Source of the DNA: Actinomycetes bacterium
GTDB taxonomy: Bacteria > Actinomycetota > Thermoleophilia > Gaiellales > F1-60-MAGs149
Assembly: GCA_025360225.1 (NCBI GenBank)
Contig: JANYCN010000072.1
Coordinates: 1 to 64,000, forward strand
Direction: 5' to 3'
Length of the DNA: 64,000 nucleotides
Part shown: positions 42,695-51,263 of the stretch, piece after piece
Layout: every line of letters begins with the position of its first letter
Position numbering within the stretch: position 1 is the first letter of the stretch
Position numbers and translations under genes: made by a program
The notes under the pieces: model-generated
The model's input: the letters and a program-made list of their open reading frames with translations, nothing else
Told to the model about the DNA's origin: nothing
Database searches by the model: none

Positions 42695-43444
42695 GTGACC
42701 GGCCTCCAGACTGCCGCGACGGGTGCAATCGCCGGGAGCACGATCCTCCTCGGTATGCCGATCGTTCGCCTGAAGATGCTCGGCAGCCGCGGCCGTGCGT
42801 TCCTCGGCGCGCTGTCGGTCGGCGTCCTGCTCTTCCTGTTCACCGACGTCGTGTCGAAGTCTGGTGGCGTGATCGAGGTGCCGCTCGTCGCCGCACGGCA
42901 CGGACGCTTCCTGGCGCTCGCGGTGCTGTTCCTCGCCGGGCTCGCCGTCGCACCGATCGTCCTCGCGAAGGCATCGAAGCCAGGGGCGAAGGACTCCGTG
43001 CTCCGGCTCGGGATGATGGTCGCGATCGCGATCGGCATCCACAACCTCGCCGAGGGACTCGCGATCGGCGTCGCCTCACGCCAGGGCGAGGTCGCCCTCG
43101 CTGGCACGCTCGTCGCTGGCTTTGCGCTCCACAACGTCACCGAGGCGTTCGGGATCGTCGGGCCGCTCGGTGATCGTCGACCGTCGTGGACGTGGCTGCT
43201 GGTCGCCGGCCTGGTCGCCGGCTCGCCGACCTTCCTCGGGTCGATCATCGGCTACCACATGACCGCCCAACCGCTCCAGGTCGCGTCCCTCGGTCTCGCA
43301 GCCGGGGCGATCGCCTACGTGATGGCCGAGATCGGCCAGTCCGTCGTCCGCCGCGCCTCGCGCGAGCTCGTCCTGATCGGCACGCTCGCTGGCTTCATCG
43401 CTGGTATCGCGACGGACTGGATCCTCGTCGCGACAGGTGCGTAG
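42695..43444 (+). CDS. ZIP-family metal transporter
   Basis: 249 aa with about eight membrane segments. The ZIP metal-site helices are seen: GIHNLAEGLAIGVASRQGE (HNxxEG) and ALHNVTEAFGI (HNxxE). No His-rich loop is present between TM3 and TM4. It would import Zn2+ or other divalent cations. The start is GTG at 42695 (VTGLQTAATGAIAGSTILLG). It is divergent from the ABC-F gene, 57 bp apart, and a second metal importer in the window besides mntH. Confidence 0.88.
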   Translation: MTGLQTAATGAIAGSTILLGMPIVRLKMLGSRGRAFLGALSVGVLLFLFTDVVSKSGGVIEVPLVAARHGRFLALAVLFLAGLAVAPIVLAKASKPGAKDSVLRLGMMVAIAIGIHNLAEGLAIGVASRQGEVALAGTLVAGFALHNVTEAFGIVGPLGDRRPSWTWLLVAGLVAGSPTFLGSIIGYHMTAQPLQVASLGLAAGAIAYVMAEIGQSVVRRASRELVLIGTLAGFIAGIATDWILVATGA

Positions 43445-43482
43445 GACGGGATTAGACTTCGAGCACCCCAGTGGAGGTTCGT

Positions 43483-44781
43483 ATGCGCCGCACCCTTCTC
43501 CTCGCCATCGCGTTGCTCTGCTCCGCCGTCTCCGTCGCCCTGGCAAACCCGCCGTTCGTGATCGTCGATGTGAGCTCGACGAACTCTGGTCCGGGCGCGG
43601 TCGGCGGACGTCAATGGTCGGTGTTGCTCGCCAACCTCCCGGGTGGGGACACGTCGATCACACAGCCGATCGACTCCTTTGATCAGGCGAAGCTCGCAGG
43701 CCCGCCGGCAACGCCGGCCACCTGCTCGAAGGACGCGCTTGCGACCTGTGCCGGGACGATGACCTACTTCGACGGTTCAGCGTTCCTCACCGGCCCGCTC
43801 GTCTTTCCGGCGTCCACGGGCTGTCCTCCTGGCGTCTCCGTGCACCTGGCCGTCGCCCCGGCACCGGTCGGATTCGTATCGGCCCCCATCGCGACCGCGA
43901 TCCTGAGCCCGGTTGATCCGACGTCCCAAACACCGCCGTTCTGCGTCAACGTCCGCTTCTCAATGAGCCAGACGGAGATGCTGGCACAGGTGCCGACCGG
44001 GGCTATGGAAGGCGCCATGGCGCTCCAGCGCGCGTTCAACATCAACCTTCACGACTGGGCCGCTGCGAGTGGCGCCGGCTCGCTGTTCACGAACAACCCG
44101 TCGTCGGCCGTCGAGCGAACGGTTTCGGCCAGCGTCGATGGCGCCGCGCCGACGACCGCGACGGTGACGGAGAGCGTCGGTGGCCTGACGTCGATCCTTG
44201 TCGCACCCTACGCACATCGGGTGACTTACGGATCCAGGTTGAGCCTGTACGCGTCGGTCTACCGCGCACCCGGCACGTCCCCAGGTGACTCCGCGTGGAT
44301 TCAGACCTACTCTGATCCGATCTCGTCCCGGTTCCTGCCGTCGCTCTTTTTCACTGCCGTCGGCAACCAGACGCTCACGAACGCGTACGGCGTCGTGACG
44401 CTTGAGAGCGAGCCGCTCACGAAGCGGACGACGCTGCAGGTGGCGAGCGCGCTTGTAACCCCGACGGCCGTGGTCGGCGCGACGGTCGCATCCGGGCCGA
44501 TCGGCCCGATCGAGGTCGTGGCGGCGAACCCGACGATCCGGGGTCTGAAGGTCAGCGCCCGTCGCGGGGGGCGCTACAACGTGACGTTCTCGACCACGGT
44601 CGCCGCCGGCCTCACCGTCACCGTCCGAGCCGCCCGATCGAGCAGCCTCTCGAAGGTCTCCAGCGGTGCGCCCCTAACGTTCACCTTCCGGAACCTGAAG
44701 ATCCGGAAGGGCGCCGAGCTCGTCGTGATCGCTGGCGCGCAAGGAGTGACGCCCGGCTCGATGCGTCGGGCGTTGCGGTAA
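43483..44781 (+). CDS. secreted hypothetical protein
   Basis: 432 aa, not recognised. A signal peptide (RRTLLLAIALLCSAVSVALA) precedes a long beta-rich, Ser/Thr/Gly-rich body with four cysteines in the first third (ATCSKDALATCAG, TGCPPG, PFCVNV). The last ~95 residues form an Ig-like/FnIII-like strand pattern (GLKVSARRGGRYNVTFSTTVAAGLTVTVRAA), a common C-terminal surface module. A GGAGG site 6 nt before the ATG and a TAGACT box further upstream suggest a leadered transcript. Likely a surface or matrix protein. Confidence 0.75.
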   Translation: MRRTLLLAIALLCSAVSVALANPPFVIVDVSSTNSGPGAVGGRQWSVLLANLPGGDTSITQPIDSFDQAKLAGPPATPATCSKDALATCAGTMTYFDGSAFLTGPLVFPASTGCPPGVSVHLAVAPAPVGFVSAPIATAILSPVDPTSQTPPFCVNVRFSMSQTEMLAQVPTGAMEGAMALQRAFNINLHDWAAASGAGSLFTNNPSSAVERTVSASVDGAAPTTATVTESVGGLTSILVAPYAHRVTYGSRLSLYASVYRAPGTSPGDSAWIQTYSDPISSRFLPSLFFTAVGNQTLTNAYGVVTLESEPLTKRTTLQVASALVTPTAVVGATVASGPIGPIEVVAANPTIRGLKVSARRGGRYNVTFSTTVAAGLTVTVRAARSSSLSKVSSGAPLTFTFRNLKIRKGAELVVIAGAQGVTPGSMRRALR

Positions 44782-44811
44782 ACCGGTCGCGCGATGCGCG
44801 CGCCGCTGGTG

Positions 44812-45435
44812 TCAGTACAGCCCCTCGCCCTTGCGGTAGCGCTCGGCCCGCTCCCTGTCGTACTGCTCGGCGTCGATCCTGCCGGCGTTCAGCGACGCCA
44901 TGATCGCGCCCGCCGAGGGCAGCTCGCTGCGGTCGATGTGCCGGGCCGGGTTCCAGAGGTCAGACCGGATGAAGGCCTTCGAGCACTGCGTGTAGGCCTC
45001 CTCGATCTCGACGAGGATGCCGAGCCGCGGGGGCTTGCCGTCGACCGCGCTCGGCGCAAGGAGGTCGGGGTCGTCGACGAGGCGCGCCCGCCCGTTCACG
45101 CGGAACGTGTCGTCGACGCCGGGGATCAGGAACAGGAGCCCGACGCGCGGGTTCGCGAGGATGTTGCGCAGCGAGTCGGCGATCCGGTTGCCCGGGCGCT
45201 CTGGCATCAGCAGGGTGCGGTCGTCGACGATCCGCACGAAGCCGGGCGGGTCGCCAAGTGGGCTGACGTCGCACGATCCATCTGGCGCCGAGGTGGCGAG
45301 GCAGCAGAACGGTGAGCGTTCGATGAACCGTCTCGTCAGGTCGTTCAGCTGGCCCGCGGTCTTTGAGAGGACGATCGGCTGCGCGTCACCACCGATCAGC
45401 TCGCGGAGACGCTGCTCGGTGCGGACGTCGCCCAT
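44812..45435 (-). CDS. pyridoxamine 5'-phosphate oxidase-fold flavoprotein
   Basis: 207 aa. The split-barrel core is RFIERSPFCCLATSAPDGSCDVSPLGDPPGFVRIVDDRTLLMPERPGNRIADSLRNILANPRVGLLFLIPG, matching MSMEG_1061-type FMN-binding PNPOx-like proteins. The C-terminal RYRKGEGLY tail is family-typical. It begins at 45435, overlapping the stop of the FAH gene (TGATG), so it belongs to the aromatic cluster. A flavin reductase for HpaB is missing from the cluster; this protein is a weak candidate for that task. Confidence 0.85.
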   Translation of the reverse strand: MGDVRTEQRLRELIGGDAQPIVLSKTAGQLNDLTRRFIERSPFCCLATSAPDGSCDVSPLGDPPGFVRIVDDRTLLMPERPGNRIADSLRNILANPRVGLLFLIPGVDDTFRVNGRARLVDDPDLLAPSAVDGKPPRLGILVEIEEAYTQCSKAFIRSDLWNPARHIDRSELPSAGAIMASLNAGRIDAEQYDRERAERYRKGEGLY

Positions 45436-46265
45436 CAGGCCTCGGCGACCACGGCGTTGCGCAGCGTCGGACACCCCGTCACGTCGATCTCGACGACGTC
45501 GCCCGGCACCAGGTAGCGCTTCGGCGTCCGTCCGTCGCCCACGCCGCCCGGGGTGCCGGTGATCAGCACGTCGCCGGGCTCGATCGTCGTCGCCATCGAG
45601 ACGTAGGCGATCAGCTCCTCGATCCCGAAGATCAGGTTCCGCGTGTTCGAGGACTGGAGGATCTCGCCGGAGACGGTCGTCCGCACGTCGAGCGAGTCGA
45701 GGTCGACGCCAGCGGCGTTCACCAGGCACGGGCCGATCGGCCCGAACGTGTCGAACGACTTCCCGAGGGTGAACTGCCGTAGCGGTGTCTCGAGCTGCGC
45801 GCGCCGGCCGGAGACGTCGTTGAAGGCGCAGTAGCCGCCGACGCGGGTGCGGGCGTCGGCGACCGTGGCCCGCGAGAAGCGCTCCGCGAACACGATCGCA
45901 AGCTCGCCCTCGTAGTCGGGTCGGGTCTCCTCCCGCGGCAGCACGATGTCGCCGCCATGCCCGATCAGCGAGGACGGCCACTTCGCGAAAAGCACCGGCA
46001 CCTCGGGGATCGCGAGCTCCGACTCCTTGGCGTGGTCGCGGTAGTTCAGTCCGATGCAGAGCACCTTCGTTGGCACGGTTGGCGGCAACAGCGTGACGTC
46101 GGCGAGCGCGTGGACCGGGCCGCCGGCGGCCGCGACGTGTGCCCAGCCGGCGGTGTCGGGGATGAACCCCCGCGGCCCGGCGGCACCGGCGTCGCGCACT
46201 GCCTCGCCGTCGAGCCGGCCGATCCGCACCTCGCCACCGTGAAGGAACCGGACAGCCTGGCTCAT
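45435..46265 (-). CDS. fumarylacetoacetate hydrolase (FAH) superfamily protein
   Basis: 276 aa. The FAH core is present: VLCIGLNYRDHAKES, LPREETRPDYEGELAIVF (metal-binding Glu pair), CAFNDVSGR and DVLITGTPGGVG. The family includes hydrolases, decarboxylases and isomerases of aromatic meta-cleavage pathways (HpaG/HpcE halves). It overlaps the lipoyl-domain gene by 4 bp upstream and the PNPOx gene downstream, in a minus-strand operon diverging from the hpaD-hpaB operon. Which step it catalyses is not certain; ring-cleavage product hydrolysis or decarboxylation are the main options. Confidence 0.88.
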   Translation of the reverse strand: MSQAVRFLHGGEVRIGRLDGEAVRDAGAAGPRGFIPDTAGWAHVAAAGGPVHALADVTLLPPTVPTKVLCIGLNYRDHAKESELAIPEVPVLFAKWPSSLIGHGGDIVLPREETRPDYEGELAIVFAERFSRATVADARTRVGGYCAFNDVSGRRAQLETPLRQFTLGKSFDTFGPIGPCLVNAAGVDLDSLDVRTTVSGEILQSSNTRNLIFGIEELIAYVSMATTIEPGDVLITGTPGGVGDGRTPKRYLVPGDVVEIDVTGCPTLRNAVVAEA

Positions 46266-46507
46266 GACGTCTCCTCGATCCGTGCGATGGGCGTACCGAC
46301 CGGGACGGTCGTGCCCGGCGTGACGAGGATCTCGACGAGCGTGCCCGACGCGGGCGACTCGACCTCGGCGTTCACCTTCTCGGTCTCCACCTCGCACACG
46401 ACGCCGCCTGCTACGACGGCATCACCGACCGCGCAGAGCCACCGCGTCAGCGTGCCCTCGTCCATCTGTGCGCCCCATCGGGGCATCGTCATGTCAACCG
46501 TCGCCAT
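46262..46507 (-). CDS. stand-alone lipoyl/biotinyl attachment domain protein
   Basis: 81 aa. The domain runs the full length: VDMTMPRWGAQMDEGTLTRWLCAVGDAV, then VETEKVNAEVESPASG with the modifiable Lys in the beta-hairpin, as in E2 components of 2-oxoacid dehydrogenases. There is no catalytic or subunit-binding domain. TACCGT lies 6 nt before the ATG. It is the first gene of the minus-strand operon with FAH and PNPOx. Its partner is unclear since no E1, E2 or E3 gene is present. Confidence 0.88.
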   Translation of the reverse strand: MATVDMTMPRWGAQMDEGTLTRWLCAVGDAVVAGGVVCEVETEKVNAEVESPASGTLVEILVTPGTTVPVGTPIARIEETS

Positions 46508-46600
46508 GCGTGCACGGTACTACGCGTGGCTCGCGGGCTGACGGTGCCCGAGGTGTCGGGCGCCGTCAGCCTGCTGCGCTTGACAGCGCCCGCGCGCTTC

Positions 46601-46613
46601 GGATAATGTATCC
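46601..46613. promoter_or_regulatory. palindromic operator candidate before the FAH-hpaD-hpaB operon
   Basis: GGATA-ATG-TATCC is a perfect 13-bp dyad that contains the presumed -10 box TAATGT of the + strand operon, 8 nt before the start at 46618. Short dyads of this sort with TATCC half-sites are typical for GntR-type repressors, but no regulator gene lies nearby. Confidence 0.5.
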
Positions 46614-46617
46614 AATC

Positions 46618-47478
46618 ATGAAACGTGTCCGCGTGCAACACAACGGCAAGGCGCGCTGGGGCGAGGTTCGCGCCGACAGCGTCCACCTCGACGACGGCGA
46701 CGTCCTTGACGCGTCGAGCGTCAGCTGGCTCGCTCCCGTTGAGCCGTCGAAGATCATCGCCGTGCACCTCACCTACCGCTCGCGGCTCGAGGAGTACAAG
46801 GTTGCCCGCATGCCAGCGGAGCCCTCCTACTTCATGAAGCCGCCAACGACCCTGAACGGGCACCGCGGCGTGATCCGCCGCCCGCACGGCACCCGCTGGC
46901 TCAACTACGAGGGCGAGCTCGCCGTCGTCGTTGGCCGGTCGATGAAGGGCGTTCGGCGTGAGGACGTCCACGGCTACGTCGCCGGGTTCGCCCCCGCCAA
47001 CGACGTCGGCCTGCACGACTTCCGCCACGCCGACCGCGGCTCGATGCTGCGCGTCAAGGGCCAGGATGGATTCCTGCCGATCGGGCCGGCGGTGACCAGC
47101 ATCGATGAGTGGACGCCTGATGATGGCTACACGCTGACGACGACCGTCAACGGCGCCGTCGTGCAGCACGCAACCAGTGACGACCTGATCTGGAACTGGC
47201 GCTACCAGCTCGCCGACCTCTGCCGGCTGATCACCCTCGAGCCCGGTGACGTCGTCCTCACGGGGACGCCCGCGAACAGCCGGCCGATGGCGGTCGGCGA
47301 CGACGTTGCCGTCGAGATCTCGGGGCTCGGCCGCGTCGAGAGCACCGTCGTCGACTGGGACGTCGACCTCACCGGCCCCGGCGACCAGCCGGAGACGAGC
47401 GCGAACACCCTGCACGTTGCCCTCGCGATCCCCGAGGAGGAGGCCGAGCGAATGGTGCGCGAGGGGAGCGTTCCGTGA
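46618..47478 (+). CDS. FAH-superfamily isomerase/decarboxylase (HpaG-like)
   Basis: 286 aa. Core motifs: KIIAVHLTYRSRLEEY, NYEGELAVVVGRSMKGV, GFAPANDVGLHDFR and PGDVVLTGTPANSR. This resembles single-domain homologues of 5-carboxymethyl-2-oxo-hex-3-ene-1,7-dioate decarboxylase/HHDD isomerase. The typical HpaG is a tandem fusion; here the two FAH proteins are separate genes in divergent operons. It leads the + strand operon with an overlap of 4 bp (GTGA) into hpaD. Confidence 0.87.
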   Translation: MKRVRVQHNGKARWGEVRADSVHLDDGDVLDASSVSWLAPVEPSKIIAVHLTYRSRLEEYKVARMPAEPSYFMKPPTTLNGHRGVIRRPHGTRWLNYEGELAVVVGRSMKGVRREDVHGYVAGFAPANDVGLHDFRHADRGSMLRVKGQDGFLPIGPAVTSIDEWTPDDGYTLTTTVNGAVVQHATSDDLIWNWRYQLADLCRLITLEPGDVVLTGTPANSRPMAVGDDVAVEISGLGRVESTVVDWDVDLTGPGDQPETSANTLHVALAIPEEEAERMVREGSVP

Positions 47479-48401
47479 TCGCGCTGCGGAAGATCGACCA
47501 CGTCTGTTTGCGCGTCGCCGACGTTGCCGACGCCGCTCGTCGATACTGCCTGCAGTTCGGTCTGACGGTGCGCGAGGTGTCACCGGATCGGGCGCTGCTC
47601 GCGTGCGACTACGAGCCGTACAGCCTCGAGCTCGCGCCAGGAGACGATCCGTCGCTGCTCGGCTACGACCACTGCGCCTGGCAGCTACGACGCTCGTGCA
47701 GCCTCGACGCAGCTCGCGCGCACCTGACCGCCGTCCGCTGGGCCTTCGAGGATCGGGACGACCTGATCGTCGTTCGTGACACCGAGGGCTTCGCGCACCA
47801 CCTCTTGCCCTTCTGTGAGGACGAGAATCGGCGTCCCGCGATCGCACGCCAGACCGCCAGCCTGCCGGGTTTGCGCCCCCGCAAGCTCGGCCACATCAAC
47901 CGGCTGACCGCTGACATGCCGGCCGCCACCGCGTTTTACACCGCGGTGCTCGGCATGGAGGTCGCCGACCATCTCGGCGACGCCGGCACCTGGCTGCACA
48001 CCGGCCCTGAGCACCACCAGATGGCGCTCGTCAACGTCGGCCGCGCGCACTTCCACCATCTCGCGTTCGACTACTACGACTTCGGCACGCTCCGCTCGCT
48101 GTTCGACAACCTCGCCCAGCACGGGCGCTGGCTCGGCTGGGGCCCCGTCCGGCACGGCATTGGCCAGAACATCTGTGGCTACGCACGCATCACGGAGGAG
48201 CCGCTGTTCGTCGAGTGCTACGTCGACATGGAGATCCTCGAACCCGAGCATCAGCCTCGGAATTGGCCGGACGACCGGTTCAGCTCGAACACCTGGGGGC
48301 CGCTCCCGCCGCGCTCCTACTTCCGCTTCGACGCCGCTGCGGTGGAGTCCGAGCGCGAGTCGCGCGAGACGCGCGGCATCCCCCTTCCCCCGCTCTTTTA
48401 G
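47475..48401 (+). CDS. hpaD: extradiol ring-cleavage dioxygenase (3,4-dihydroxyphenylacetate 2,3-dioxygenase-like)
   Basis: 308 aa, type I (VOC) extradiol dioxygenase with two repeats. The iron facial triad in the second repeat is His in LGHINRLTADM, His in HFHHLAFDYYD and Glu in FVECYVDMEI. It would open a catecholic ring next to the hydroxyls using Fe2+ or Mn2+. The HpaB-type hydroxylase and an HpaE-type dehydrogenase nearby suggest homoprotocatechuate as substrate, although other catechols are possible. GTG start, coupled to the FAH gene. Confidence 0.87.
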   Translation: MIALRKIDHVCLRVADVADAARRYCLQFGLTVREVSPDRALLACDYEPYSLELAPGDDPSLLGYDHCAWQLRRSCSLDAARAHLTAVRWAFEDRDDLIVVRDTEGFAHHLLPFCEDENRRPAIARQTASLPGLRPRKLGHINRLTADMPAATAFYTAVLGMEVADHLGDAGTWLHTGPEHHQMALVNVGRAHFHHLAFDYYDFGTLRSLFDNLAQHGRWLGWGPVRHGIGQNICGYARITEEPLFVECYVDMEILEPEHQPRNWPDDRFSSNTWGPLPPRSYFRFDAAAVESERESRETRGIPLPPLF

Positions 48402-48412
48402 GAGACACGCAC

Positions 48413-49843
48413 ATGGCACGCACCGGCCAGCAGTACCTGGACGACCTCGCACGCGACGCCCGTGAGATCTGGCTCGACGGGGAGAAGATCACCCACCCGC
48501 TCGAGCACCCGCAGCTCGTGGAAGGGGCGCGTTCGATCGCCCGCGTCTACGACCTGCAGCACGAGCACGCCGACGAGGTGCTGTTCCCGTCGCCGCTCAC
48601 GGGCGAGCCGGTGAACGTGTCGCACATCATCCCGACCACCCTCGCCGACCTCCAGCGGCGCCGGCGCTCGTTCGAGATCACCGCCGCCTCGACCGGCGGG
48701 ATGATGGGACGCACGCCGGACTACCTGAACGTCACCTTCGCCTGCTTCGCCGGCGCATCGTCGGTCTGGGCCCGGCGCGGCAACGAGCAGGGTGCCGCGA
48801 ACGTCGTCGCGTACCACGAGCTGATGCGCGACCGCGACCTTTCGACGACGCACTCGATCATGAACCCGCAGGTCGACCGCTCGAAGCCCGAGGCCGACCA
48901 GGCGATGGGCGAGGTCTCGCTCCACAAGATCGGCGAGACGGAGAGCCACATCACCGTCCGAGGCGCCCGCATGCTCGCCACCCTCGCGCCGTTCGCCGAC
49001 GAGCTCTCCGTCTACCCCGGCTCGGACATCCGCCCGCAGGACGGGCGCTACGCGCTCGCCTTCGCGATCCCGATGTCGACGCCCGGTCTGAAGTTCATCT
49101 GTCGCGATAGCTACACGAAGCAGCGAAGCCGCGTCGACTACCCGCTCAGCTCGCGCTTCGATGAGCAGGACGCCGTCGTGATCTTCGATGACGTCGAGAT
49201 CCCCAAGAGCCGCGTCTTCCTCGACGGCGACACGGTGGGCTACTCGGAGGTGATCTCCGACACCGGCTGGCGCGGGCACATCATGCACCAGGCCTTCACG
49301 CGGGCCTGGGTGAAGCTCAGCTTCGCCTTCGGGATGGGGCACCTGATCGCCAACACCACGGGCGTCGTGCGCTTCGACCACGTCCAGGAGAAGCTCGGCC
49401 AGATCTGGAGCATGGCGGAGCTCACGCGGTCGGCGATCGTCGCTGCCGAGGCGGGCGCCCGCACCGACCAGCACGGGGTCTTCTACCCCGACGACCGCCC
49501 GTTCCTCGCGCTGCGGGGCGAGATGCCGAAGTGGCTGCCGCGCTGTCATGAGATCCTGCAGCTGATCGGCGGTGCCGGCTTCATGGCGACGCCGTCGGAA
49601 GCCGACATGCGCGGTCCGCTGAAGGACGAGATCGCGAAGTACTACCAGGCGGGTGGAGCCGATGCAGAGCGGCGGATCAAGCTGTTCCGTCTCGCGTGGG
49701 ACTACGTCGGCTCTGACCTCGGATCGCGCTCAGAGCTGTACGAGCGCTTCTACCTGTCAGACTCCTGGCGGATGACCGCGCTGGCCTACACGCTGTCCGA
49801 CAAGACGTTCCCGACGAGCCTGGTGGAGCAGTTCATTGGCTGA
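48413..49843 (+). CDS. hpaB: 4-hydroxyphenylacetate 3-monooxygenase, oxygenase component
   Basis: 476 aa, HpaB family of FADH2-dependent aromatic hydroxylases. The N-terminal RTGQQYLDDLARDAREIWLDGEKI is the family hallmark, as are the THSIMNPQVDRSKPEADQ segment and HVQEKLGQIWSMAEL. It hydroxylates phenolic substrates ortho to the existing OH, needing reduced flavin from a partner reductase (HpaC), which is absent here. A GGAGA site precedes the ATG by about 8 nt. It forms one operon with hpaD upstream and the acetoacetate decarboxylase-like gene overlapping downstream. Confidence 0.92.
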   Translation: MARTGQQYLDDLARDAREIWLDGEKITHPLEHPQLVEGARSIARVYDLQHEHADEVLFPSPLTGEPVNVSHIIPTTLADLQRRRRSFEITAASTGGMMGRTPDYLNVTFACFAGASSVWARRGNEQGAANVVAYHELMRDRDLSTTHSIMNPQVDRSKPEADQAMGEVSLHKIGETESHITVRGARMLATLAPFADELSVYPGSDIRPQDGRYALAFAIPMSTPGLKFICRDSYTKQRSRVDYPLSSRFDEQDAVVIFDDVEIPKSRVFLDGDTVGYSEVISDTGWRGHIMHQAFTRAWVKLSFAFGMGHLIANTTGVVRFDHVQEKLGQIWSMAELTRSAIVAAEAGARTDQHGVFYPDDRPFLALRGEMPKWLPRCHEILQLIGGAGFMATPSEADMRGPLKDEIAKYYQAGGADAERRIKLFRLAWDYVGSDLGSRSELYERFYLSDSWRMTALAYTLSDKTFPTSLVEQFIG

Positions 49844-50657
49844 CCTGCATGGTTTCTCCCTCCCGCGCACGCCCGAGGGGCGCTCGTCGCTCGTCCCTTC
49901 GCCTCCCTGGCACTACGCCGGGGAGATGCTGGTGATCGAGTACTGGTGCGACCCTGCGGCAGCCGCGCGGGCGCTACCGCCCGGGATCGCACCGCACCCG
50001 ACCGACCCGGGCCGGGCCGCGGCGCTGTTCGTGGACTGGCAGAGCTGCACGACCGGCCAGGACGAGCTGGTCGACCCGTCGCGGAGCCAGTACAAGGAGT
50101 TCTTCGTCGTCCTGAACGGCGTGATCGGCGACCGCGAGGTGACGACCTGCCCACACATCTGGGTCGATCGCGACTTCGCGCTCGTGCGCGGCTGGATCCA
50201 GGGGTTCCCGAAGAAGCTCGGCTCGGTCTGGATGACGCGGACGTTCGGGCTCGGCAACCTCGCCGATCCAGGGATCCGCTCCGGTTCCCGGTTCGGTGCG
50301 ACGGCGGCCGCGAACGACCGGCGGATCGCCGAGGGTACCGTCACCCTCGAGCACGTCTCGCCAGGTGGACCGACGCACAACGATCCACCGCTCGTGAACG
50401 TGCGCCACTTCCCGCGCCTCGCTGCCGGTCATCACGACGATCCGGCCGTCCACGAGCTCGTCGGCTCGCGCAGCCACACCCGCAGCGTCTCGGAGATCTG
50501 GGAGGGGTCGGCGACGCTGTCGTTCTCAGCCGCGCCAAACGAGGAGCACACAGCGATTGCGCCGGTGCGCGTCGGTCGCGGCTTCCGTCTCGCGTTCGCC
50601 TACACCGTCGACGATCTCGAGATGGTGCAGCAGGTCAGCGGTCGCGTGGGTGGGTGA
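49836..50657 (+). CDS. acetoacetate decarboxylase-family protein
   Basis: 273 aa. The ADC superfamily shows GEMLVIEYWCDPAAAARALPPG, the active-site region VRGWIQGFPKKLGSVWMTR with the Schiff-base Lys pair (PKK) and the EFFVVLNG strand. Members include true acetoacetate decarboxylases and aldolase-dehydratase enzymes acting on 2-oxo acids. In a meta-cleavage operon it may decarboxylate or dehydrate a ring-cleavage intermediate, replacing missing hpa functions. The TTG start overlaps hpaB by 8 bp. Its 3' end overlaps the convergent gene by 23 bp. Confidence 0.82.
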   Translation: MADLHGFSLPRTPEGRSSLVPSPPWHYAGEMLVIEYWCDPAAAARALPPGIAPHPTDPGRAAALFVDWQSCTTGQDELVDPSRSQYKEFFVVLNGVIGDREVTTCPHIWVDRDFALVRGWIQGFPKKLGSVWMTRTFGLGNLADPGIRSGSRFGATAAANDRRIAEGTVTLEHVSPGGPTHNDPPLVNVRHFPRLAAGHHDDPAVHELVGSRSHTRSVSEIWEGSATLSFSAAPNEEHTAIAPVRVGRGFRLAFAYTVDDLEMVQQVSGRVGG

Positions 50658-51183
50658 GGTGCCCGACGATCGCGACGATCAGCAGCCCCAGGGCGCCAAT
50701 CGTCACGGTTTTTTGGACGAACGACACGAACCGCAGCCACCCGTCGAGCGCGTCCAATCGGAGCACGGTGACCAGCGCGAGCACCGCCGAGACGACCAGC
50801 CAGACGACCGATCCGTTGAGGGCATTCGCGCTGTTCGGAGGCTTCGGGGCGACCGCCGGAACGTCACTCTCGAGGAACGGTGCAGGCTCACCCGGATGGA
50901 TCTTCGCGTGGATCAGCAGGCGCCGTCGACCGGCGGTGCGGATGACCAACGCGCGTGCGTCATCGCTGATCCGCGCCGGCGAGCCGCTGAACGGCAGGCC
51001 GGCATCGAAACGCAGGGACGACCCGTTGAAGGCGATGACCGTCTCGTGCGCGTCGGGGACGACCAGGTACACCGTCGCCGGCGTCAGGGCGATCGCAGCC
51101 TCGCGCCAACGTCCCTCGTGCTCGGCGAGCGCAACGTAGCTCTCGGACACGTCGGCGGCGTAGCGACCGAGGTGGGCGTTCAT
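50635..51183 (-). CDS. membrane-anchored hypothetical protein
   Basis: 182 aa from the ATG at 51183 (an upstream start at 51243 would extend it). A soluble N-terminal domain of ~110 residues (DVSESYVALAEHEGRWREAAIALTPATVYLVVPD) is followed by two membrane segments near the C-terminus (VVWLVVSAVLALVTVLRL; TVTIGALGLLIVAIVGHL). No family recognised. It is transcribed against the surrounding aromatic operon and overlaps the ADC-like gene tail-to-tail, so it may be an unrelated insertion in the cluster. Confidence 0.65.
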   Translation of the reverse strand: MNAHLGRYAADVSESYVALAEHEGRWREAAIALTPATVYLVVPDAHETVIAFNGSSLRFDAGLPFSGSPARISDDARALVIRTAGRRRLLIHAKIHPGEPAPFLESDVPAVAPKPPNSANALNGSVVWLVVSAVLALVTVLRLDALDGWLRFVSFVQKTVTIGALGLLIVAIVGHLTHPRDR

Positions 51184-51263
51184 CGTTACAAGCAAGACTG
51201 GAGCGATGGCCGGCCAACCTATCACAGTCGTCGGACCGTTCACACGCAGCGAGGAGCACGGTG

